Positions 7,830 to 15,933 of a stretch of DNA of 40,686 bases are shown here, piece after piece. Made by a program: the position numbers and the translations under genes. The stretch is from the NCBI GenBank assembly GCA_964513465.1, contig CAZEMR010000024.1, forward strand, positions 1 through 40,686, read 5' to 3'. The stretch's first letter is position 1; every line of letters starts with the position of its first letter. Under the pieces are notes generated by a model. That model searched no databases and had not been told where the DNA came from. It saw only the letters and a program-made list of their open reading frames with translations. Source of the stretch: CAZEMR01 sp964513465 (GTDB lineage: Bacteria > Bacteroidota > Ignavibacteria > Kapaibacteriales > UBA2268).

Positions 7830-8843
7830 TTATTCATTTATTACATTTTTGGTGTCTTCTTTTATATACTGTTCGACGCTCATTCCGAATTCGAGGCCGT
7901 ATTGCTGCACCACGTCGCTTAGTTCGCTTAGTGATTTGCGGCCGAAATTGCGGAATTTCAGGAGCTCGGATTCCTGGAGCTGCACCAGATCCGACAGCGT
8001 TTTGATGTTTGCCGCCTTCAGGCAGTTGTGCGCGCGTACGGATAGCTCGAGTTCGTCTACGGGGGTGAGCAAAATCTTGCGAAGCCGATTGCGTTCGGCT
8101 GCTTTGACTTCTTCCTCGACCATTTCGGTTTGCTGCTGTTCTTCTTCGAATTCTTCGAAATTGATGAAGAATTTGACATGTTCCTGAAGAATTTTAGAAG
8201 CATTATGAACGGCTTCCTGCGCAGTTATCGTGCCGTTGGTCTTTACGTCGAGCACAAGTTTTTCATAGTCGGTTTTTTGTCCGACTCGATATGGTTCGAC
8301 CGTATATATCACATTTTTGATCGGCGTATAAATAGCATCGACCGGGAGCATGCCAATCGGAAAATCGACAATCTGGTGTTCTTCTGCCGGCACATATCCT
8401 TTGCCGCGGCCAATGCGGAGCTCTACATCGAACTCTGCGTCGTCGGCGAGCGTGGCGATGTGGTGATCCGGATCGAGCACTTCGATCTGGTCTGATGCGT
8501 CCTGCAGATCCTTTGCGGTCCAGTCATGCGGACCTTTCAGATGGAAGACAATTCTCGAAACCTTTTTGTCGATAGCGCGAATTGCAACTTCTTTCAGGTT
8601 GAGAATTATTTCCGAAACATCTTCTCGCACTCCCTGTATGGTTTGGAATTCGTGGAGCACATCGGTAATTTTGACTCCCATGATTGCTGTGCCCGGTATA
8701 GAGCTGAGCAGCACTCTTCGGAGCGAGTTGCCGATTGTGACTCCAAAGCCTTCTTCCAATGGCTGGAGCAGAAATCTTCCGTGAAATTCACTGCCGGTAT
8801 CTTCGACCTGCACCCTGTCGGGCATTTGCATTTGTGTATTCAT
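7830..8843 (-). CDS. rpoA: DNA-directed RNA polymerase alpha subunit
   Basis: A 337-residue alpha subunit. The N-terminal dimerisation/assembly domain ('FHGRFLLQPLEEGFGVTIGN', then 'RRVLLSSIPG') is joined by an acidic linker ('FEEFEEEQQQTEMVEEE') to a C-terminal domain with the helix-hairpin-helix core ('ELELSVRAHNCLKAANIKTL', 'LKFRNFGRKSLSEL') that contacts UP-element DNA and activators. I took the ATG at 8843; an upstream in-frame TTG (8849) is less likely and neither has a Shine-Dalgarno. It follows rpsK after a 105-base gap where most FCB genomes have rpsD; here there is only a short leader with two small stem-loops. Confidence 0.98.
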   Translation of the reverse strand: MNTQMQMPDRVQVEDTGSEFHGRFLLQPLEEGFGVTIGNSLRRVLLSSIPGTAIMGVKITDVLHEFQTIQGVREDVSEIILNLKEVAIRAIDKKVSRIVFHLKGPHDWTAKDLQDASDQIEVLDPDHHIATLADDAEFDVELRIGRGKGYVPAEEHQIVDFPIGMLPVDAIYTPIKNVIYTVEPYRVGQKTDYEKLVLDVKTNGTITAQEAVHNASKILQEHVKFFINFEEFEEEQQQTEMVEEEVKAAERNRLRKILLTPVDELELSVRAHNCLKAANIKTLSDLVQLQESELLKFRNFGRKSLSELSDVVQQYGLEFGMSVEQYIKEDTKNVINE

Positions 8844-8948
8844 ATTCAATTTTTTGACCGGTTATATTTTATTAATAATTTTCCATCTGAATGTGCCTTC
8901 GGGCAGCCTGTGAACGCAAATCCGGATAAATACCGGAGAGTTTATATA

Positions 8949-9329
8949 TTATACTCTTCTGCGTTTGGGCGGCCGGCATCCATTATGCGGAACCGGAGTT
9001 TTGTCGACAATGCTGTGGATTTCGAGTCCGGCCTGTGTAAGGGCGCGGATAGCAGCTTCGCGACCGGAGCCGGGACCTTTGACCACAACGTCAACTTTGC
9101 GAAGGCCCATATCATATGCTTCCTTTGCGGCTTTTTCGGCCGAGACCTGAGCGGCGTAGGGGGTATTTTTCTTCGATCCCCGGAATCCGTTGCGGCCGGC
9201 TGAAGACCAGCAAAGCGCATTGCCGTACATATCCGATATTGTTACCATCACATTATTGAAGGTAGCCCTGATGAAGGCTTTGCCGTGAATATCAGTTACG
9301 ACTTTCTTTTTAATTTTTTTCTTAGCCAA
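8949..9329 (-). CDS. rpsK: 30S ribosomal protein S11
   Basis: A 126-residue S11, normal in length, with a Lys-rich N-terminus ('KKKIKKKV') and the conserved end 'DKTPVPHNGCRPPKRRRV'. S11 sits on the 30S platform beside S6/S18 and lines the mRNA exit channel. The only sensible start is TTG at 9329, without a clear Shine-Dalgarno. That makes it the weakest-looking initiation site in the block, so it may rely on coupling to rpsM 58 bases upstream. Confidence 0.98.
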   Translation of the reverse strand: MAKKKIKKKVVTDIHGKAFIRATFNNVMVTISDMYGNALCWSSAGRNGFRGSKKNTPYAAQVSAEKAAKEAYDMGLRKVDVVVKGPGSGREAAIRALTQAGLEIHSIVDKTPVPHNGCRPPKRRRV

Positions 9330-9387
9330 GGTATCAACTCGTATAAAAGTTTACAAATTCATAATTTTAAATAAAGCGAGCAATAGA

Positions 9388-9768
9388 TTACTTCTTGCCG
9401 GCTGCTTTTTTCTTGCCTGCGACTGTTTTGCGGCGGCCCTTACGGGTGCGCGCGTTGGTGCGGGTTCTTTGTCCGTGAGCGGGTAGTCCGCGGCGGTGAC
9501 GAATTCCGCGATAGCATCCGATCTCCATCAGACGTTTGATATTCATCTGAGTTTCCGAGCGGAGCTGACCTTCTACTTTGTATTCATCCACTACGCTGCG
9601 GATGCGAGCCACTTCGTCGTCGGTCCAGTCGTTTACTCGCTTGCTTAAGTCTATGTCTGCCTTTTCGAGAATATCTGCGGCGGTGTTATCGCCTATACCG
9701 TATATATAGGTCAGTCCGATCACTCCGCGTTTGTTTTTAGGCAGGTCAATTCCAGCTATACGTGCCAC
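9388..9768 (-). CDS. rpsM: 30S ribosomal protein S13
   Basis: A 126-residue S13 starting 'ARIAGIDLPKNKRGVIGLTY', with the helix-two-turn-helix segment 'YGIGDNTAADILEKADID'. The basic C-terminus ('RRGLPAHGQRTRTNARTRKG') enters the decoding region next to the P-site tRNA. S13 forms bridges B1a/b to the large subunit. The start is GTG at 9768, fixed by a strong AAAGGAGAT seven bases upstream; an ATG within the spacer is out of frame and closes at once. The C-terminus ends in a short Lys/Ala tail. Confidence 0.98.
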   Translation of the reverse strand: MARIAGIDLPKNKRGVIGLTYIYGIGDNTAADILEKADIDLSKRVNDWTDDEVARIRSVVDEYKVEGQLRSETQMNIKRLMEIGCYRGIRHRRGLPAHGQRTRTNARTRKGRRKTVAGKKKAAGKK

Positions 9769-9789
9769 TACATATCTCCTTTAAATTTA

Positions 9790-9906
9790 TTAACCCTGTC
9801 TTTGCTTAAAACGCGGGTTCTTTTTGTTAATAACATATACTCTGCCTTTGCGACGGACGATTTTGTCGTCGGGATTGCGCTTTTTGACTGAAGCTTGTAC
9901 TTTCAT
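9790..9906 (-). CDS. rpmJ: 50S ribosomal protein L36, zinc-free type
   Basis: A 38-residue gene too short for usual ORF calling. It begins 'MKVQASVKKRN' and ends 'NKKNPRFKQRQG', the family's invariant tail. The zinc ligands of ordinary L36 (a CxxC near residue 11, then Cys and His) are all absent; the segment reads 'KKRNPDDKIVRRKG'. This cysteine-poor form is the one found in Bacteroidota. L36 binds the 23S rRNA near L6 and L16. It lies between infA (31 bases upstream) and rpsM (21 bases downstream), its canonical place. Confidence 0.97.
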   Translation of the reverse strand: MKVQASVKKRNPDDKIVRRKGRVYVINKKNPRFKQRQG

Positions 9907-9937
9907 TTTCGTTCACTCAGGTTTATATTGTAAGTAT

Positions 9938-10156
9938 TTATTTATATCTGTATACGATTCTGCCTTTGCTAAGGTCGTAGGGCGAGAGTTCAACCGTTAC
10001 TTTGTCGCCCTGGAGAATTTTGATAAAGTTCATTCTCATTTTGCCGGATATGTGTGCCAGAATTTCGTGGCCATTGTCCAGCTTTACTTTGAACTGCGTG
10101 TTGGGCAGCGTTTCTTCGATTACTCCGTCAACTTTTATTAAGTCCTGCTTTGGCAT
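9938..10156 (-). CDS. infA: Translation initiation factor IF-1
   Basis: A 72-residue single OB-fold protein with the family blocks 'DGVIEETLPNTQFKVKLDNG', 'ILAHISGKMRMN' and 'GDKVTVELSPYDLSKGRIVYRYK'. IF-1 occupies the 30S A site during initiation and works with IF-2 and IF-3. I chose the ATG at 10156, five bases after the map stop. A TTG three codons further up would overlap map and is less likely. Confidence 0.98.
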   Translation of the reverse strand: MPKQDLIKVDGVIEETLPNTQFKVKLDNGHEILAHISGKMRMNFIKILQGDKVTVELSPYDLSKGRIVYRYK

Positions 10157-10161
10157 AAAAA

Positions 10162-10965
10162 TCAATCTCTCAATGTTAGTATTAATGCTTCTTTTTCGCC
10201 TATGACCACCTGGTGCTCGAAGTGAGCCGCAGGTTTGCGGTCGCGTGTGATTACCGTCCAGCCGTCATCCAGGCTTATGATTTCTTTCCTGCCGGCGTGC
10301 ACCATCGGTTCAATGCATATTGCCATTCCGGGCGCAAGCTTTACGTTCGGATACTGCTGGCGATGCAATAGCGGCGGCACAAAATTAGGTACCGGCGGCT
10401 CTTCGTGCATCGTTTTGCCAATGCCGTGCCCGACGAGTTCGCGAGTTACCGAGAAGCCTCTGGATTCGACGTGCTCCTGTATTGCGCGCGAAATATCATA
10501 TATTTTATTTCGTGCCACGGCCTGTTCGATTCCGAGCATAAGCGCTTCCTCGGTTGCCTGCATGAGCCTTTTTTTTTCGTCGTCGATTTCTCCGACTGCG
10601 TAGGTCACTGCGCTGTCTCCGTAGTAACCTTCGATCACGGCTCCGCAATCGATCGATACGATCTCGCCTTCTTTAAGCTGGCGGTCGGAGGGGATGCCGT
10701 GCACCACCTCTTCGTCGATCGAAATGCACAAAGTATTGGGAAAGAACAATTTATCAACCTGATAGCCTTTGAATGCCGGTTCAGCATTATGAGAACGAAT
10801 ATAATCCTCGGCTATTTTATCCAACTCGATGGTTCTCGTTCCGGGCTGAATATATTTTTTCAATAGAGAGAGCGTTTCGGCCACTATGCGGCCGGCCTTT
10901 TCCATCTTTTTGATTTCTTCGGCTGATTTTATGCCGGGCAATAGGATTCCTCGCTGACGTGGCAT
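10162..10965 (-). CDS. map: Methionine aminopeptidase, type I
   Basis: A 267-residue enzyme that removes the initiator Met from nascent proteins. The five metal ligands of the pita-bread fold are visible: Asp in 'VSIDCGA', Asp in 'YYGDSAV', His in 'LVGHGIGKTMHE', Glu in 'MAICIEPM' and Glu in 'HFEHQVVI'. There is no N-terminal zinc-finger extension and no type II insertion. The start is one base after the secY stop, so translation is coupled. Adenylate kinase (adk), often between secY and map in Firmicutes, is absent, as in Bacteroidota. Confidence 0.98.
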   Translation of the reverse strand: MPRQRGILLPGIKSAEEIKKMEKAGRIVAETLSLLKKYIQPGTRTIELDKIAEDYIRSHNAEPAFKGYQVDKLFFPNTLCISIDEEVVHGIPSDRQLKEGEIVSIDCGAVIEGYYGDSAVTYAVGEIDDEKKRLMQATEEALMLGIEQAVARNKIYDISRAIQEHVESRGFSVTRELVGHGIGKTMHEEPPVPNFVPPLLHRQQYPNVKLAPGMAICIEPMVHAGRKEIISLDDGWTVITRDRKPAAHFEHQVVIGEKEALILTLRD

Positions 10966-10966
10966 C

Positions 10967-12313
10967 TTAGAATCCTCCTGCGCCGACTCTTCCTTTCATT
11001 TTGCCGCTCTTCATGAATCCGTCGTAATGGCGCATCAGCAGGTGTGATTCGATCTGCTGAAGCGTATCGAGCGCAACGCCCACGATAATCAGCAGGCTGG
11101 TGCCGCCGAAGAACGAAGCAAACATTGACGTTACAGAGAAAATGTTCGACACAAATGTCGGAAGAATTGCAACCAGAGCCAGGAATATCGATCCGGGCAA
11201 TGTTATTCTGGTCAGCACTGTTTCTATATATTCTGCGGTCGGTCTGCCCGGGCGAATACCGGGAATAAAGCCGCCCTGTTTTTTCATATTGTCGGCAATG
11301 TCTTTGGGGTTGAAGACGATTGCGGTATAGAAATACGTAAAGAATACGATTATAAATCCGTAGATAGCCGCATAGACGAACGAGCGATCGCTGAACATTT
11401 GGGCCATCCATATCACAGTCGGGCTGTCCGGGAAGAAGCTCAGCACCGTGTTCGGAATGAACATCAGCGACTGGGCAAAGATAATGGGCATAACGCCGGC
11501 TGTGTTGACGCGAAGCGGAATATACTGCGTGGTGCCGCCGAATACCTTGCGGCCCACAACTCGCTTGGCGTACTGCACCGGTATGCGCCGGGCTCCCTGG
11601 GTGACAAGGATCACCGCTGCGATAATCCCTACGAGGAATATCAATACTATTAGCTCTACTATCGGAGCGCGCGAACCAATTTCGATAAGCTGCCATTCCT
11701 GAGCTACCGCTGCCGGAAGCTGCGCGATAATACCGATAAAGATGATAAGCGAAATACCGTTGCCGATGCCGCGTTCGGTGATTTGCTCGCCGAGCCACAT
11801 CAGAAATACAGTGCCTGCGGTAAGCAGAATAATCGTAGAAATAATAAATAGTCCGTGCGGAATCTGGACAACCGCTACCCCTGCTGCTTCGGTATTGAGC
11901 AGTTTGACCGAGATACCCCAGCCCTGAATCATAGAAATCAGGACGGTACCGATCCGGGTATATTGATTAATTTTTCTGCGGCCTTCCTCGCCTTCCTTCT
12001 GCATTTTTTGCACTTCGGGAATTACGACGCCGGCCAACTGGAATATAATTGATGCGGTAATGTATGGCATAATTCCAAGCGCAAAAATAGCGGCGTTGGA
12101 AAATGCGCCGCCTACGAACATGTCGAAAAGCCCGAACAGGGTGTCCGAGCTTGCCATATTGGCGGCAGCTTGCAATGCCCCTACGTCAATGCCGGGGAGA
12201 GTAACGTGAGCCCCGATTCTGACAACAACCAAAACGCCCAGCGTGAAAAGCAGGCGTTTTTTAAGCTCTTCGATTTTAAATATATTTTGCACAGTTTGGA
12301 TGATTCTAGCCAT
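10967..12313 (-). CDS. secY: Preprotein translocase channel subunit SecY
   Basis: A 448-residue integral membrane protein with ten hydrophobic segments. The plug/TM2 region is 'VGGAFSNAAIFALGIMPYI', and the cytoplasmic loops include 'GEEGRRKINQYT' and the C5 loop 'KKQGGFIPGIRPGRPTAEYI' that contacts SecA and ribosomes. It forms the Sec channel with SecE (encoded at 40171-40356) and SecG. Its ATG overlaps the last eight bases of rplO (ATGGCTAG), giving tight coupling. The sequence is standard throughout. Confidence 0.99.
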   Translation of the reverse strand: MARIIQTVQNIFKIEELKKRLLFTLGVLVVVRIGAHVTLPGIDVGALQAAANMASSDTLFGLFDMFVGGAFSNAAIFALGIMPYITASIIFQLAGVVIPEVQKMQKEGEEGRRKINQYTRIGTVLISMIQGWGISVKLLNTEAAGVAVVQIPHGLFIISTIILLTAGTVFLMWLGEQITERGIGNGISLIIFIGIIAQLPAAVAQEWQLIEIGSRAPIVELIVLIFLVGIIAAVILVTQGARRIPVQYAKRVVGRKVFGGTTQYIPLRVNTAGVMPIIFAQSLMFIPNTVLSFFPDSPTVIWMAQMFSDRSFVYAAIYGFIIVFFTYFYTAIVFNPKDIADNMKKQGGFIPGIRPGRPTAEYIETVLTRITLPGSIFLALVAILPTFVSNIFSVTSMFASFFGGTSLLIIVGVALDTLQQIESHLLMRHYDGFMKSGKMKGRVGAGGF

Positions 12314-12764
12314 TGGTTATTACCGTCCCTCCAGCTTGCTCAATTTTTTGTTTTGCGGAATTAGAAAAGCGGTCGGCCGATACTTCGAGCGCGGCGCTGA
12401 TGTCGCCATCGCCGAGAATTTTGATCGGTGCGCGGCGATTGGAAACGATGCCCATGTCGCGAAGCATTTCTGCATCGACCTTGCCTTCGATTTTATTTTT
12501 GTCAACCAGTTCCTGGAGCGTGGCGACGTTGATAATTTCGTATTTCACGCTGAACGGATTGTAAAATCCGAATTTTGGCAGACGGCGATTGAGTGGCATC
12601 TGTCCGCCCTCGAATGCGCGCGTTCTTTTGGCGCCGCTTCTGGACATCTGCCCTTTGTGGCCGCGGGTCGATGTCCCGCCATGGCCTGATCCCTGGCCTC
12701 TTCCGATTCTTTTGCGTTTCTTCTTCGCACCCTCTGCATGCGAAAGATTTCCAATGTGTTTCAT
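12306..12764 (-). CDS. rplO: 50S ribosomal protein L15
   Basis: A 152-residue L15 with the Gly/Arg-rich N-terminal extension ('KKKRKRIGRGQGSGHGGTST') that threads into 23S rRNA, and a globular C-terminal domain ('ISAALEVSADRFSNSAKQKI'). The ATG at 12764 starts the family's usual opening 'HIGNLSHAEGAKKK'. The length is normal. It sits 18 bases after rpmD and its stop overlaps the secY start. Confidence 0.98.
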   Translation of the reverse strand: MKHIGNLSHAEGAKKKRKRIGRGQGSGHGGTSTRGHKGQMSRSGAKRTRAFEGGQMPLNRRLPKFGFYNPFSVKYEIINVATLQELVDKNKIEGKVDAEMLRDMGIVSNRRAPIKILGDGDISAALEVSADRFSNSAKQKIEQAGGTVITNG

Positions 12765-12782
12765 CGATCCACTTCTTTATAA

Positions 12783-12968
12783 TTATTCAGAAATTTCTTC
12801 TACTTTGACTAAATGCTTCACAATCTCGATCATGCCTCGGGTCTGGGGGTTGTCCGGCAGCACTGTTGTGTTGTTCGGGCGCCCGAGTCCCATGGCTTCG
12901 ATGGTGCGTTTTTGTTTTTCAATTCTTTTGATCACACTGCGTGTTTGAGTAATTTTCAGTTTACCCAT
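12783..12968 (-). CDS. rpmD: 50S ribosomal protein L30
   Basis: A 61-residue L30 ('GKLKITQTRSVIKRIEKQKR' to 'IVKHLVKVEEISE'). I placed the start at the ATG at 12968, which has AGGGTG upstream and gives the family's length of about 60. An upstream ATG ten codons earlier would add an unconserved leader. L30 is absent from some bacteria but kept here in its normal place between rpsE and rplO. Confidence 0.96.
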   Translation of the reverse strand: MGKLKITQTRSVIKRIEKQKRTIEAMGLGRPNNTTVLPDNPQTRGMIEIVKHLVKVEEISE

Positions 12969-13025
12969 TTTATTCACCCTATATATATTTTCTTGCATTA
13001 AAGCCGCGAGATCGTTTGCGGCGGA

Positions 13026-13526
13026 TTAACCTTTGAGTACTTTTTCTACCGATATTCCGCGGCGAGCGGCTACCGATGGTGCGTCTTCGAGCTCCATCAG
13101 GCCCTGCATCGCAGCTTTAACTGTGTTATGCGGGTTGGACGAACCGAGGCTTTTGGTCAGAACGTCCTGCACTCCGGCCAGCTCGAGTATGGCGCGCACT
13201 CCGCCGGCGGCGATTACGCCGGTACCGGGGGTTGCCGGTTTTATCAACACTTTCGCAGCGCCGAATCTGCCGATTACTTCGTGCGGTATTGTGTTTTCCT
13301 GGAGTCTGACCTTAACGATGTTCTTTTTGGCTGCGTCGGTGGCTTTGGTAACCGCATCGACTACTTCGCCGGCTTTGCCGAGTCCGTATCCGACGTGTCC
13401 CTGCCCGTCGCCGACCACTACGATCGCCGAAAAGTTGAATCTGCGGCCGCCTTTTACCACTTTGGCGGTACGTCCGACGTATACCAGTTTATCTTTAAGA
13501 TCAATTTCTGATGATTTTAATTTCAC
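13026..13526 (-). CDS. rpsE: 30S ribosomal protein S5
   Basis: A 166-residue S5 with the N-terminal double-stranded-RNA-binding-like domain ('KDKLVYVGRTAKVVKGGRRF') and the C-terminal domain ('GTGVIAAGGVRAILELAG', 'SLGSSNPHNTVKA'). S5 lies at the mRNA entry pore and affects decoding fidelity. I chose GTG at 13526 because AAGGAG sits eight bases upstream and the length then equals other S5 proteins. A TTG seven codons upstream would place that Shine-Dalgarno inside the gene. Confidence 0.97.
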   Translation of the reverse strand: MKLKSSEIDLKDKLVYVGRTAKVVKGGRRFNFSAIVVVGDGQGHVGYGLGKAGEVVDAVTKATDAAKKNIVKVRLQENTIPHEVIGRFGAAKVLIKPATPGTGVIAAGGVRAILELAGVQDVLTKSLGSSNPHNTVKAAMQGLMELEDAPSVAARRGISVEKVLKG

Positions 13527-13559
13527 AACAAGCTCTCCTTGGGCCAATATAATAATTTA

Positions 13560-13931
13560 TTAAAACTTGAGTCCGGCTTTGCGCGCAGCGTCTGCCAGTG
13601 CTTTTACTCTGCCGTGATAAAGATATCCGTTGCGATCGAAAGCAACCTCGGTTATATTTTTCTCGGCTGCTTTGCGGGCAATCGCTTCGCCGACCAGTTT
13701 GGAGAGGTCGGATTTTTTCATATCTGGTTTGATCTGGCCGGCTACTTCGCTGTCTTTGGTCGATGCCGCTGCCAGCGTGTGGCCGCGGGTGTCGTCGATT
13801 ATCTGGACGTAAATTTGGCCGAGGCTGCGATATACTGTCATTCTCGGACGCTCGGTGCTGCCTTTCAGATTTTTTCTGATATGCTTTTTCCTGCGATCTC
13901 TGCGCTCTAATTTAATATCTTTCTTTCCCAT
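13560..13931 (-). CDS. rplR: 50S ribosomal protein L18
   Basis: A 123-residue L18, one of the 5S rRNA-binding proteins (with L5 and L25). A basic N-terminus ('KLERRDRRKKHIRKNLKG') leads into 'RPRMTVYRSLGQIYVQIIDD' and it ends 'YHGRVKALADAARKAGLKF', the conserved C-terminus. The length is normal. It is separated from rplF by 66 bases, a wider gap than its neighbours have, with no terminator-like hairpin. Confidence 0.98.
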   Translation of the reverse strand: MGKKDIKLERRDRRKKHIRKNLKGSTERPRMTVYRSLGQIYVQIIDDTRGHTLAAASTKDSEVAGQIKPDMKKSDLSKLVGEAIARKAAEKNITEVAFDRNGYLYHGRVKALADAARKAGLKF

Positions 13932-13997
13932 TTTCTGACTTTCGCCTATATTTTCTTTTTATTTAAATCAATATTTGCTGATCTTCAGCTTTATTAA

Positions 13998-14534
13998 TTA
14001 TGTAGCTGTCTTGCCTGCTTTGCGGCGGATGTATTCGCCTTCGTAGCGTACGCCTTTGCCCTTGTAGGGTTCGGGTTTGCGAAGCTTGCGGATTACCGCT
14101 GCGAGCTGTCCGACCAGCTGTTTGTCTATTCCCTTGATCTTTATCTGAGTGCCGGTTACTTCGAAAGTGATCCCGTCGGGCGGGATTACTATTACCGGGT
14201 GGGAGAACCCCAGAGAAAGCATAAGGCGTTCGCCTTTCAATTCGGCTTTGTAGCCGACGCCTTCTATGCGGAGTAGTCTTTCGAACCCTGCGGAGACTCC
14301 TTCGACTGCATTGGCTGCGAGCGAGCGCGTTAGGCCGTGCAACGAACGCAGGCGCCGGTGGTCGTTAGGGCGCGAAAAGGTTAATGTATTATCTTCCAGT
14401 TTGCACTCGATTTCCCTGGGCAGTTCGACTTTGAGTTCGCCTTTTGGGCCTTTGGCCGTCATGACGTTCTCCTGGTCGATATTTACCTGCACTTTGTCGG
14501 GCAATACGATCGGGTTTTTACCTATCCTGGACAC
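13998..14534 (-). CDS. rplF: 50S ribosomal protein L6
   Basis: A 178-residue L6 with two homologous domains, from 'SRIGKNPIVLPDKVQVNIDQ' to the conserved C-terminal 'GKGVRYEGEYIRRKAGKTAT'. L6 binds near the sarcin-ricin loop where GTPase factors dock. The start is GTG at 14534, with AAGGAG about seven bases upstream. The length is typical of the family. Confidence 0.98.
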   Translation of the reverse strand: MSRIGKNPIVLPDKVQVNIDQENVMTAKGPKGELKVELPREIECKLEDNTLTFSRPNDHRRLRSLHGLTRSLAANAVEGVSAGFERLLRIEGVGYKAELKGERLMLSLGFSHPVIVIPPDGITFEVTGTQIKIKGIDKQLVGQLAAVIRKLRKPEPYKGKGVRYEGEYIRRKAGKTAT

Positions 14535-14559
14535 TTCTTGCTCCTTGTATTAAAAATTT

Positions 14560-14955
14560 TTACCAAATGGAAAACAGCACTTCGCCGCCGACGTTGTATT
14601 TTCGTGCTTCCTTGTCTGTCATTATGCCTTTGGAGGTGGATATGACCGATACTCCGAGGCCGTTTTTGATTCGGGGCAGTCTGCCCGCTGCGGCATATAC
14701 CCGGCGTCCGGGTGTGCTGATTCTTTTCATTTCGCGGAACGCGGGTTTGCGCTGGTAGTAGCGCAGTGTAACTCGCAGCAGCCCCTGAGGGCCTTCGTCT
14801 ATTTTTTCGAAGTCCGATATGAATCCCTGATTTTTCAATATCTCCGATATTGCCATTTTCAGGTTCGAGCAGGGTATGTCCACTGTTTTGTGGCCTGCGA
14901 TGCCGGCATTGCGAATGCGCGTCAAATAATCCGAAATTTTGTCTGTTACTGGCAT
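14560..14955 (-). CDS. rpsH: 30S ribosomal protein S8
   Basis: A 131-residue S8 ('DKISDYLTRIRNAGIAGHK' to 'DKEARKYNVGGEVLFSIW'). The C-terminal 'GLGVSVISTSKGIMTDKEA' is the core that binds helix 21 of 16S rRNA. In Escherichia coli S8 represses the spc operon by binding the rplE start region; I did not find an obvious copy of that structure here. The gene follows rpsN by 20 bases. Confidence 0.98.
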   Translation of the reverse strand: MPVTDKISDYLTRIRNAGIAGHKTVDIPCSNLKMAISEILKNQGFISDFEKIDEGPQGLLRVTLRYYQRKPAFREMKRISTPGRRVYAAAGRLPRIKNGLGVSVISTSKGIMTDKEARKYNVGGEVLFSIW

Positions 14956-14975
14956 TTTTATTTATTACCTTTATA

Positions 14976-15245
14976 TCACCAACTTGCTTTGCGAATACCT
15001 GGAATTTTGCCTTCGAGCGCCAACTGGCGGAATACGTTTCTGCAGAGCCCGAATTTGCGATAGACTGCGCGGCCGCGTCCTGTTACGCTGCAGCGGCTTA
15101 CTACGCGTGTGGGCGAGCTGTTGCGGGGCAGCTTCTGAAGGCCTTCCCAGTCGCCTTTGGCTTTGAGCTCTTTGCGTTTTTCTTCGTATTTTTTGGCTAA
15201 TCTTTTTCTTTTGTCGTTTCTTGCTATGATGCTTGTGCGTGCCAT
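14976..15245 (-). CDS. rpsN: 30S ribosomal protein S14, zinc-independent form
   Basis: An 89-residue S14 of the longer, zinc-free type. It has the extra N-terminal helix ('KRKRLAKKYEEKRKELKAKG'), then 'RCSVTGRGRAVYRKFGLCR' without the CxxC...CxxC zinc ribbon, and ends 'GKIPGIRKASW'. S14 is a late-binding protein of the 30S head near S3 and S10. It lies in its normal place between rplE and rpsH. Confidence 0.98.
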   Translation of the reverse strand: MARTSIIARNDKRKRLAKKYEEKRKELKAKGDWEGLQKLPRNSSPTRVVSRCSVTGRGRAVYRKFGLCRNVFRQLALEGKIPGIRKASW

Positions 15246-15255
15246 ACTGTTTCTC

Positions 15256-15912
15256 TTAATCTTGTTTTTTAAATGGAAATCCGAATTCAGTAAGTAGCGC
15301 TTTTGATTCTTCGTCGGTTCCTGCGCTCATCACAAATGTGATATCCAGCCCGGTGATGCGTCCTACTTTGTCCACATCGATTTCGGGGAATATGATTTGC
15401 TCTTTGATTCCGACGGTGTAGTTGCCGCGGCCGTCGAAGCTTTTGTCGCCGAAGCCTCTGAAGTCGCGGATTCGCGGCGAGGCTATGTTGATAAAGCGGT
15501 CGAGGAACTCGAACATGCGTGCGCGGCGCAGCGTGACCATGCATCCGATGGGCATGCCTTCGCGCAGCTTGAAGTTCGATATCGATTTGCGTGCTTTGCG
15601 GATTACCGGCCTTTGGCCTGAAATCAGCTCGAGCTCGTTGACGGCATTATGCAGCATTTTTATGTCCTGGGTGGCATCTCCTACACCCATGTTGAGGCAA
15701 ATTTTTTCCAGTCTGGGCACCTGCATGATGGATTTGTATCCGAATTTTTTCATCAGAGCCGGAGCCACCTGGTTTCTGTAAAATTCCTCCAGCCGTGGTT
15801 TCGGCGGGGCCTGTTTGGTTTCGATGTCTTCCAGACGCTTTCCTTCCATCGGCATGTCGTGTGATTTGCCGGATGGTTTAGCTCCCTGTGTTTTACCTTT
15901 TGATTTCGCCAT
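15256..15912 (-). CDS. rplE: 50S ribosomal protein L5 with N-terminal extension
   Basis: The L5 core starts near 'PPKPRLEEFYRNQVAP' (about residue 36) and carries 'VPRLEKICLNMGVGDA', 'GQRPVIRKARKSISNFKLRE' and the C-terminal 'MSAGTDEESKALLTEFGFPF'. L5 binds 5S rRNA and contacts the P-site tRNA. The whole is 218 residues against about 180 normally. The extra 35 residues are hydrophilic and Lys-rich ('KSKGKTQGAKPSGKSHD'). The ATG at 15912 follows rplX by 21 bases. Met20 and Met22 are possible later starts but still leave an extension. Confidence 0.97.
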   Translation of the reverse strand: MAKSKGKTQGAKPSGKSHDMPMEGKRLEDIETKQAPPKPRLEEFYRNQVAPALMKKFGYKSIMQVPRLEKICLNMGVGDATQDIKMLHNAVNELELISGQRPVIRKARKSISNFKLREGMPIGCMVTLRRARMFEFLDRFINIASPRIRDFRGFGDKSFDGRGNYTVGIKEQIIFPEIDVDKVGRITGLDITFVMSAGTDEESKALLTEFGFPFKKQD

Positions 15913-15933
15913 GATCGATTCTGTTATATATTA

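Noticed and set aside
10929..11798. Minus-strand open frame of 289 codons inside secY.
   Set aside because: It is a frame-shifted reading of secY with extreme Arg/Ser/Tyr content. The real frame has ten membrane segments and family motifs.
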